6,881 nt of DNA, taken from assembly GCA_031258335.1 (NCBI GenBank), contig JAIRMY010000203.1, positions 1-6,881 of the forward strand, given 5' to 3'. A program made the position numbers and the translations under genes. Each line of letters begins with the position of its first letter. Position 1 is the first letter of the stretch. This document shows positions 1 to 5,512 of this stretch, one piece after another. Below the pieces are notes generated by a model. It had not been told where the DNA came from and did not search any database. It saw only the letters and a program-made list of their open reading frames with translations. The DNA is from Spirochaetaceae bacterium. GTDB taxonomy: Bacteria; Spirochaetota; Spirochaetia; Treponematales; Breznakiellaceae.

Positions 1-43
1 AACCCCAAGGCAGAATAAAGCAGGGGGCGGGTGACTGACACCT

Positions 44-72
44 TTGCTAATTGTTCATTGAACAGGTATCAT
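44..72 (+). promoter_or_regulatory. Predicted sigma70-type promoter for the substrate-binding protein-uvrB operon
   Basis: A -35 box TTGCTA (44-49, four of six consensus bases) and a -10 box TATCAT (67-72, five of six) are separated by exactly 17 bases. Transcription would start near base 79, giving a leader of about 22 bases that contains the AGGAGG ribosome binding site. This is the only good promoter seen upstream of the first gene, and it probably serves uvrB as well, because the two genes lie 3 bases apart. Seen directly: the boxes and spacing. Inferred: activity. Confidence 0.6.
52..64. promoter_or_regulatory. Perfect palindrome inside the promoter spacer, candidate operator
   Basis: TGTTCA-T-TGAACA is a perfect 6-1-6 inverted repeat lying between the -35 and -10 boxes, where a bound repressor would block RNA polymerase. 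The odd-length dyad resembles the 7-1-7 layout of Fur/PerR-family sites in form, which would suit a metal or cofactor uptake gene. The half-sites GTTC/GAAC also recall LexA-type operators, which would suit uvrB. The sequence alone does not identify the regulator. Confidence 0.45.
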
Positions 73-86
73 AAAAACCGGAAATT

Positions 87-92
87 AGGAGG
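87..92 (+). promoter_or_regulatory. Ribosome binding site deciding the GTG start at 101
   Basis: AGGAGG is a full match to the anti-Shine-Dalgarno sequence. It ends 8 bases before the GTG at 101, so this GTG is a better start than the ATG at 119, which would also shorten the positively charged n-region of the signal peptide. Confidence 0.85.
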
Positions 93-100
93 CTTGTATC

Positions 101-1270
101 GTGAAAAAAAATAAAAAAATGTATCTTGCGGCGGGCGCGGCGCTGCTGGTTTGTTGCGCGGCGTACACGGGATGCGGCGCGGCGGGGGCGAAGAAGAAGG
201 CGGCGGAAGGCGCGGAGGCGGGGGATTCGAGCGGGCTTGCCGTGCGTTATGCCAAACATTTCGATGTTGAATACCTGCCGGACGGCGTGAAACTTGTAAC
301 GGACTACGATGGAAGGCGGGGACTGCTCCTGCCGGAAGGAGTTGACGCACCGGATGCCGAAGCGGATTTCATCCTGCGTACACCGGTAAAAAAGGCGCTT
401 TTCATGTCGTCTACGCAGATTGGTTTTTTGGACGTGCTGGAAGATAAGAGCCTTTACGACAGCGTGGCCGCCGTTACCGTCCCGGTCGAGGACTGGGTCT
501 TAGAACCGGTAGCGGAGGGACTGCGGAGCGGCAGAATACGTTACATAGAACAGAGTACATGGGGCGTGATGGATATTGAGTCGGTGATACGCCTCAGTCC
601 CGACGTGGTTTTTGCCGGAACGGTTGACCCGGGCAGCGATATTTTTTCGCGTTTTGACGAGGCGGGAATCGACTATGTCGTGTTTGGAGAATGGCTTGAA
701 GATTCCACTTTAGGTTCGCTTGAATGGATAAAATTCCTTGCGGCATTTTACAACAAGGATGACGAGGCGGACGCGATTTTTAGGCGGCAATTGGCGCGGC
801 TTGATGAACTAGTAGAACTTGCCGGCGGCATACCTCAGGATGAAAGACCCGTTGTAGCCTGCGGCAGCGCCTATGACGGCGTAGTTTACGCGCAGGGCGG
901 CGATTCGATTGCAGCCAGTGAGTACAAGCGCGCGGGCGGGCGCTACTTTCTAGAGGAAGGTACGGGCGGCGGTACGCTGCGCATCACCCTTGAGGATTTT
1001 TTTAGCAGGGCGCGGGATGCGGATATTCTGATTTACAATTCCATGATTAAGTACACACCCGATAAGACGGCGCTTTTGGCGGAAAGCCCGTTGTTTTCAT
1101 CGTTTAAGGCGTTCAAAAACGATGAGATTTACGTTCTTTCCTCCGGTTACTACATGAACGGCGCAAGGATAGACGTAAAGTTTGAAGACACGCTTTCTAT
1201 ACTCCATAACGGATTACCCGGACAAGACGGCGGGCGAAAGCTCTCCTTTTACGAAAAACTTCCGGATTAA
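101..1270 (+). CDS. Lipoprotein substrate-binding protein, iron-siderophore/cobalamin ABC transporter class
   Basis: This 389-residue protein looks like the extracytoplasmic ligand-binding component of an ABC importer of the FepB/BtuF type, which captures a siderophore, haem or corrinoid and delivers it to a membrane permease. It starts with a lysine-rich n-region (residues 2-6), a hydrophobic stretch (8-21) and a lipobox-like Tyr-Thr-Gly-Cys at 22-25, so Cys25 is the probable lipidated residue. The lipobox lacks the usual Leu at -3, as is common in spirochaetes. A low-complexity Ala/Gly/Lys/Glu linker follows (about 26-45). The body shows family features: a segment placing the ligand lobe ('ALFMSSTQIGFLDVL'), 'VIRLSPDVVFAG' matching the usual 'pDlVia' strand, a long connecting helix with 'WIKFLAAFYN', and a C-terminal 'F..FKAFKNDEIYVLSS' typical of the second lobe. 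The start is GTG behind a perfect AGGAGG. Permease and ATPase genes are not in the window. The ligand cannot be told from sequence; family confidence is good, specificity is unknown. Confidence 0.8.
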   Translation: MKKNKKMYLAAGAALLVCCAAYTGCGAAGAKKKAAEGAEAGDSSGLAVRYAKHFDVEYLPDGVKLVTDYDGRRGLLLPEGVDAPDAEADFILRTPVKKALFMSSTQIGFLDVLEDKSLYDSVAAVTVPVEDWVLEPVAEGLRSGRIRYIEQSTWGVMDIESVIRLSPDVVFAGTVDPGSDIFSRFDEAGIDYVVFGEWLEDSTLGSLEWIKFLAAFYNKDDEADAIFRRQLARLDELVELAGGIPQDERPVVACGSAYDGVVYAQGGDSIAASEYKRAGGRYFLEEGTGGGTLRITLEDFFSRARDADILIYNSMIKYTPDKTALLAESPLFSSFKAFKNDEIYVLSSGYYMNGARIDVKFEDTLSILHNGLPGQDGGRKLSFYEKLPD

Positions 1271-1273
1271 GCC

Positions 1274-3256
1274 ATGCGGCGTTTTGAAGTGGTATCTCCG
1301 TTTGAACCTGCGGGCGACCAGGGGCAGGCGGTTGACACGTTGGTCAAAGGCATAGAGGCGGGGGACAAATTCCAAACCCTGCGCGGCGTTACAGGCTCAG
1401 GCAAAACCTTCACGATGGCAAAAATAATCGAGGCGGTACAACAGCCTACCCTGATAATCAGCCATAACAAGACGCTTTCCGCCCAGCTTTACCGTGAATT
1501 CAAAGGCTTCTTTCCCTATAACGCCGTTGAATACTATGTGTCGTACTACGATTATTACCAGCCGGAGGCCTATGTCGCCAGCCGCGACCTGTACATAGAA
1601 AAAGATGCCTCGATAAACAAAGAGATTGAACGCCTGCGGCTCTCGGCGACACGGAGCCTCATGGAACGCAAGGATGTAATCATCGTGGCGACTGTGTCTT
1701 GCATCTACGGACTCGCCACCCCTGAGATTTACAAAACGATGACGGCTACCTTCTCCAAAGGCGATACTATAGATGTCGAAGCGCTGATACGCCGCTTTGT
1801 CGAGCTACAGTACGAGCGGAACGACGCCGTGCTGGAACGCGGGCGCTTCAGGAGGCGCGGCGATACGCTTGAAATATACCCTGCCTACCTTGAGGACGCT
1901 TACCGCGTCGATCTGGATTGGGAGACGGTGAGCCGCATAAGGCGCTTTAACCCTGTGTCGGGCGAGATTTTTGAGGATCTCGACAGCGCCATGCTGTACC
2001 CGGCCAAACAGTTCGTGATGCCACGCAGCATGATTTCTGACGCGTTGCCGCTGATAAAAGACGAGTTAGCCGCCCGGTACGACGAGTTAAAAACCGAAGG
2101 TAAAAACCTTGAAGCGGAACGGCTTAAGACCCGAGTTGAATACGATATAGAGATGCTGAACGAAATGGGTTACTGTCCCGGCATAGAAAATTACTCCGCG
2201 CCGCTTGCCGGCAGAAAACCGGGCGAGAGACCCGACACTTTGATTGACTATATGCCGGAACGACATCTTACATTTATAGACGAAAGCCATGTAAGCCTGC
2301 CGCAGATAGGCGCGATGTATGCCGGTGACAGGAGCCGCAAACAAAACCTCGTGGATTACGGCTTCCGCCTGCCCTGCGCTCTGGATAACCGCCCCTTGCG
2401 TTTTGACGAATTTTCCGAACTCCTGGACAAGACCATCTATGTGTCCGCCACGCCCGGCGATGCGGAAATAAAACAATCTGTGCGTGTCGTGGAACAGTTG
2501 ATACGCCCGACCGGGTTACTCGACCCGGAAATCGAAGTGCGCTCCAGCGAAGGCCAAATGGAAGATATTTACGGGGAAATACAGAAAACGATTAAGGCGG
2601 GCGGGCGGAGCCTCATTCTCACGCTGACCAAAAAAATGGCGGAGGATCTCACGGATTTCCTCCTGAACCTTGGTCTTAAAGTACGCTACATACACAGCGA
2701 GGTTGAAACCATTGAGCGCGTGGAGATACTGACGCAGTTGCGGCAGGGGGACTTTGACGTATTGATAGGTATCAACCTGCTCCGTGAAGGTATAGACCTG
2801 CCTGAAGTTTCGTTCATTGCTATTCTTGACGCGGACAAGATAGGTTTTTTGCGCTCGATAACAAGTTTGATACAGATAATAGGACGCGCCGCGCGGAACG
2901 CCGCCGGAAAGGTCATAATGTACGCGGACAGGATGAGCGATGCCATGCGTGAGGCGATAAGCGAAACGGAACGCCGCCGCAAAATACAGGTTGAATACAA
3001 CGCGGCGCACAACATAAAACCGGCGACAGTAAAAAAAGCAATAGCGGCCATTCTGGAACGGCACACGGAAGAAGCGCGTAACGCCGTGGAAAAATCAACG
3101 GAAGCATTGAAAAATTCGTACAACATCCTGATTCCCGCCGAGCGCAAAAAACTCATTTCCGCGCTTAACGCGGAAATGCTTGAACACGCCAAAAAACTTG
3201 AGTTTGAACAGGCCGCCGTCATCCGTGACGAGATAAAAAAAATCGAAAACTCATAG
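1274..3256 (+). CDS. uvrB: UvrB, excinuclease ABC subunit B
   Basis: UvrB is the damage-verifying helicase-like subunit of bacterial nucleotide excision repair: UvrA loads it on DNA, it opens the duplex around the lesion, and it recruits UvrC for dual incision. At 660 residues it is the usual family length and looks intact. Visible landmarks are the Walker A GVTGSGKT (38-45), the aromatic beta-hairpin with Tyr-Tyr-Asp-Tyr-Tyr at 91-95 that threads the DNA strand, the Walker B box DESH (336-339), motif III 'SATPGD', the motif V region 'LLREGIDLPEVSF', motif VI QIIGRAARN (534-542), and a C-terminal UVR motif (about 626-660, 'LEFEQAAVIRDEI') that contacts UvrC/UvrA. The N-terminus 'MRRFEVVSPFEPAGDQ' matches the normal UvrB start. 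The ATG lies 3 bases after the stop of the lipoprotein gene, with only a weak GGA (1264-1266) as ribosome binding site, so translational coupling is likely. Identity is essentially certain. Confidence 0.98.
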   Translation: MRRFEVVSPFEPAGDQGQAVDTLVKGIEAGDKFQTLRGVTGSGKTFTMAKIIEAVQQPTLIISHNKTLSAQLYREFKGFFPYNAVEYYVSYYDYYQPEAYVASRDLYIEKDASINKEIERLRLSATRSLMERKDVIIVATVSCIYGLATPEIYKTMTATFSKGDTIDVEALIRRFVELQYERNDAVLERGRFRRRGDTLEIYPAYLEDAYRVDLDWETVSRIRRFNPVSGEIFEDLDSAMLYPAKQFVMPRSMISDALPLIKDELAARYDELKTEGKNLEAERLKTRVEYDIEMLNEMGYCPGIENYSAPLAGRKPGERPDTLIDYMPERHLTFIDESHVSLPQIGAMYAGDRSRKQNLVDYGFRLPCALDNRPLRFDEFSELLDKTIYVSATPGDAEIKQSVRVVEQLIRPTGLLDPEIEVRSSEGQMEDIYGEIQKTIKAGGRSLILTLTKKMAEDLTDFLLNLGLKVRYIHSEVETIERVEILTQLRQGDFDVLIGINLLREGIDLPEVSFIAILDADKIGFLRSITSLIQIIGRAARNAAGKVIMYADRMSDAMREAISETERRRKIQVEYNAAHNIKPATVKKAIAAILERHTEEARNAVEKSTEALKNSYNILIPAERKKLISALNAEMLEHAKKLEFEQAAVIRDEIKKIENS

Positions 3257-3272
3257 CCCGCCAGCGGGTTTT
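3255..3272 (+). terminator. Small intrinsic-terminator-like hairpin after uvrB
   Basis: Right at the uvrB stop codon, CCCG (3257-3260) pairs with CGGG (3265-3268) around a four-base CCAG loop. A G-T and an A-T pair (56/69 and 55/70 of the 3200 block) can extend the stem into the TTTT run at 3269-3272. The stem is short, so termination may be partial. The convergent ATPase gene ends at 3271, inside the T run. Confidence 0.45.
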
Positions 3273-4827
3273 AAGGCGCTACCCGCCATTCTTTTATGTT
3301 GCGCTTCTCGTAATCAAAACTCACCCCTACCTTGAACAGTTGTTTCCCTCTCCCGCCACACGGCAATAGGTATTCCTTGCTGTCTATCTGCTCCAGTGCT
3401 TCTTCGGCGCTCCCGTTCAGCTTGAACTCAAAGCAGTACACGTAGTTTCTCGTCTCCACGAGGCTGTCTATACGCCCCGCCGCGGTCTGCACCTCGGACA
3501 GGCAGAATAACCCTAACATCCTGAACACAAGATGTACTATCGTGTGGTAATACTTTTCATCCCTCAACTGTATGCCGTAGGGTATGGACGCGAATATAAC
3601 CCGTAACGCGTTCATCGCCTCGTCTATATTCCCCTCCGCCAATGCCCGCGCTGCCGTGTTTTGTGCGCTCTCATCACCGGAAATATCGTAAAAATAATCC
3701 AGCAATGATTTGGCAAACGCGGAACGTACTTCTTCATTCGGATAATCCAGTAAGTACACGCCGGACCCGCTGTAATCGCTTATCGTCAGGTAGCCGGACT
3801 GATACAACACCGCCAGCGCGTTCATGTTTTCCACGTCAAATTTTTGAAAGCTGGCGGCTGAAATCTCTTTCTTTTCTATGTTCAGTACGTCTATCCTCTG
3901 CGCCTCTATCAGCTTTATCAAAAATGTAGGCGTTCCTGTGGCAAACCAGTATGTTTCAAAATCGCCGTGGTTATCAAAATGGTATAGCAAACCAAACGGG
4001 TTGTACATGGTAAGGTCTTTTCTTGAAAACCTGTAACCGTTGTAAAAGCGCCGGAGTTTGTCTATATATTCCCGCCTCTCCAAACCGTTTTCCGCGATAA
4101 CCCGTTCTATCTCCGGTTCAAAACAGGTTTCCAACTCCTCCTGCGTTATCCCGCATAAATCGCAGTAATTAGGGTTAAGCGAAATATCTTTTAGGTTGTT
4201 CAACTGTGAAAAAATGCTTACATGGGAAAACTTTGTAACGCCCGTCAAAAAAACAAAGCGCAAGAATTCATCGCTGGATTTAAGTACGCCGTAAAATCCG
4301 CGCAATTCATTTTTTAGGGTTTCGTGTATTTCTTTTTCAGCTATTGTGTCAAGCAAGGGTTTGTCGTACTCATCGATTATTACTACAACCTTTTCACCGG
4401 ATTTATGAGAGAGATTTTTTATTAGATTAAAAAATCTGTCGCTAATATCGCCGCCGGCGGCTTGAACGGCATATTTATCTTCGACCATTGACAAAACCGT
4501 ATTCAGCCTGTTTTCAAGCGCACGGCTTCCAAGGCTCAAATAAGCGGCTGGACTCAGGTCTATACGTATGACAGGGTGTTTTTTCCATTCCCAATCAGAG
4601 GCATCTACCGCAAGCCCGGTAAACAACTCCCGCTTCCCTTCAAACAGCGCGGCAAGCGTAGAACACAAGAGGCTCTTTCCAAAACGGCGGGGGCGGGCAA
4701 GAAACACGAATTTACCGGAGTCGGTAACCAAGTCGTAGATACGCCCGGTCTTGTCGGCATACACAAGGCGATCTTCGGCTATCTCCGAAAAAGTCTGCAC
4801 CCCAAGCGGCAACCGGCGCTTCTTCAT
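3271..4827 (-). CDS. AAA-ATPase-like protein with C-terminal PD-(D/E)XK nuclease domain
   Basis: This 518-residue protein belongs to the AAA-ATPase-like (PF09820) plus PD-(D/E)XK (PF08011, formerly DUF1703) family. The N-terminus 'LPLGVQTFSEI...YADKT' is the family signature. A variant P-loop ARPRRFGKS sits at 44-52 (Arg-Arg-Phe-Gly-Lys-Ser, lacking the usual Gly-x-x-x-x-Gly spacing) and Walker B VVVIIDEYDKP at 147-157. A sensor-like segment 'FLTGVTKFSHVSIFSQLNNLKDIS' follows. The C-terminal nuclease core has GRID with Asp454, then FEFK with Glu467 and Lys469, and Gln480 further on; all the expected catalytic positions are present. ATP binding and nuclease activity are therefore plausible, but the family's biological role is not established; it occurs in many paralogous copies in treponemes, Bacteroidetes and Clostridia. 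The ATG lies 18 bases after rlmE on the same strand; AGGTG ends only 1 base before it, too close for a good ribosome binding site. Its middle is markedly AT-rich compared with flanking genes. Family certain, function unknown. Confidence 0.93.
   Translation of the reverse strand: MKKRRLPLGVQTFSEIAEDRLVYADKTGRIYDLVTDSGKFVFLARPRRFGKSLLCSTLAALFEGKRELFTGLAVDASDWEWKKHPVIRIDLSPAAYLSLGSRALENRLNTVLSMVEDKYAVQAAGGDISDRFFNLIKNLSHKSGEKVVVIIDEYDKPLLDTIAEKEIHETLKNELRGFYGVLKSSDEFLRFVFLTGVTKFSHVSIFSQLNNLKDISLNPNYCDLCGITQEELETCFEPEIERVIAENGLERREYIDKLRRFYNGYRFSRKDLTMYNPFGLLYHFDNHGDFETYWFATGTPTFLIKLIEAQRIDVLNIEKKEISAASFQKFDVENMNALAVLYQSGYLTISDYSGSGVYLLDYPNEEVRSAFAKSLLDYFYDISGDESAQNTAARALAEGNIDEAMNALRVIFASIPYGIQLRDEKYYHTIVHLVFRMLGLFCLSEVQTAAGRIDSLVETRNYVYCFEFKLNGSAEEALEQIDSKEYLLPCGGRGKQLFKVGVSFDYEKRNIKEWRVAP
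4412..4437. repeat. Perfect 10-bp inverted repeat with 6-base loop inside the ATPase gene
   Basis: AGATTTTTTA (4412-4421) and TAAAAAATCT (4428-4437) are exact reverse complements separated by TTAGAT. The hairpin lies over codons for 'RFFNLIKNL' in the ATPase domain, in its most AT-rich stretch. It may simply reflect Phe/Lys/Asn codons in AT-rich DNA; no function is claimed. Confidence 0.6.
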
Positions 4828-4845
4828 ACACCTATTGTAAAGGGT

Positions 4846-5484
4846 CTAACCCGCCGTGATAAGCGCCCCTCGCCCCACGATGTAGGTTTCAAACGAGGAG
4901 GCGCGGCAGGCTTCAGGTTTGAACGTGTTTAGCGAGGCAAAAGAGGGGCGTAGTTTCTTGATGAAGTCCGCCGTGTCCGCCCCCTGAAAGATTTTCACGC
5001 AGAGTCCGCCGCCTTCCTTGAGCGCGGCGCGGGCGTACAACAACACCGCTTCGGCGAGTTCCAGAGAGCGAGCGGCGTCGATGAGCCGCCCGCCGCTCGT
5101 AGACGGGGCGGCGTCGCTCAGCAGCAGATCGAAGGGTCCCAGCGCGGCAAGTTCCGAGAGGGTTTCTTCCGTGAAAATATCCGCCCTCTTAAAGAAAAAA
5201 TTCCCCCCGTCAAACAAGCCACCGTCATACCGCCGTGAAAGCGGCGAAATATCGCAGGCGGCAAGAAAACCACGCCCGGAAAACCTCCGTAAAACGTACA
5301 AGCTCCAGCTTCCCGGCGCCGCGCCCAGTTCCAAAACTCTGTAATTCGGGCCAACTTGCCCTTGATTCTTAGGCAAAAGAGAGAATTTTTTGTCGATTTC
5401 CTGTAGTTTGTAAACCGAACGGGCGGGGTAGCTTTCTCTTTGCGCCTTTTGCGACCAAAAATCCGGCTTTTCATAGTTTGACAC
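4846..5484 (-). CDS. rlmE: RlmE (FtsJ/RrmJ), 23S rRNA 2'-O-ribose methyltransferase
   Basis: This is a SAM-dependent FtsJ-class methyltransferase, expected to methylate the 2'-O of the conserved A-loop uridine (U2552 in E. coli numbering) on the large ribosomal subunit. In numbering from the upstream TTG (base 5499), the catalytic Lys-Asp-Lys-Glu tetrad is complete: Lys31 in ARSVYK, Asp129 in LLLSDAAPS, Lys169 in CVKIFQG and Glu204 in SSFETYIVG. SAM motif I is LELGAAPGSWS (56-66). I prefer GTG at 5482-5484 as start (212 residues), because GGAG sits 6 bases upstream and the product then begins MSNYEKPDFWSQKA, like homologues. The in-frame TTG at 5499 would add five residues (217 in all) but has no ribosome binding site at proper distance. 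The protein is of normal length (about 200-210), with a small insertion near 44-52. It is divergent from the polyprenyl synthase gene and co-directional with the ATPase gene. Identity is very secure; start less so. Confidence 0.95.
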   Translation of the reverse strand: MSNYEKPDFWSQKAQRESYPARSVYKLQEIDKKFSLLPKNQGQVGPNYRVLELGAAPGSWSLYVLRRFSGRGFLAACDISPLSRRYDGGLFDGGNFFFKRADIFTEETLSELAALGPFDLLLSDAAPSTSGGRLIDAARSLELAEAVLLYARAALKEGGGLCVKIFQGADTADFIKKLRPSFASLNTFKPEACRASSFETYIVGRGALITAG

Positions 5485-5507
5485 GGCTGTCTCCGGCAAA
5501 TTAAAAT
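5478..5507 (+). promoter_or_regulatory. Predicted promoter of the polyprenyl synthase gene, giving a near-leaderless mRNA
   Basis: A perfect -35 box TTGACA (5478-5483) and a -10 box TAAAAT (5502-5507, five of six) are spaced by 18 bases. A start six or seven bases after the -10 falls on 5513-5514, at the ATG itself. No Shine-Dalgarno sequence is seen upstream of that ATG, which agrees with leaderless translation. The -35 box overlaps the first codons of rlmE on the other strand. Confidence 0.6.
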
Positions 5508-5512
5508 ATCGT

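Noticed and set aside
29..42. GGTG-ACTGA-CACC inverted repeat near the left edge as a terminator of an upstream gene
   Set aside because: Only a 4-bp stem followed by three T residues; too weak to call, and no upstream coding frame can be identified in the first 34 bases.
1..100. Cobalamin riboswitch ahead of the binding-protein gene
   Set aside because: The predicted leader is only about 22 bases and the conserved B12-box is absent from the 100 bases available.
69..350. Minus-strand frames rich in Pro/Arg/Ala opposite the lipoprotein start
   Set aside because: Low-complexity translations caused by the GC-rich linker codons of the plus-strand lipoprotein; no start signals or family features.
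2516..3222. Long minus-strand open frames opposite uvrB (182 and 178 residues) and one at 2087-2476
   Set aside because: They lie wholly antisense to an intact, fully motif-bearing uvrB and show no recognisable domain; typical shadow frames of GC-rich coding DNA.
3271..4845. Insertion sequence or transposon boundaries around the ATPase gene
   Set aside because: No terminal inverted repeats, convincing target duplication or transposase found; only the short GGCGGGT similarity near the ends of this gene and rlmE, which is explained by coding sequence.
4842..4852. GGGT-CTA-ACCC palindrome at the rlmE stop as a terminator
   Set aside because: A 4-bp stem with a 3-base loop and a short T run on the minus strand; likely too unstable to end transcription.
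4576..4932. 118-residue plus-strand frame spanning the ATPase start and rlmE end
   Set aside because: Antisense to two well-supported genes, with no ribosome binding site or recognisable domain.
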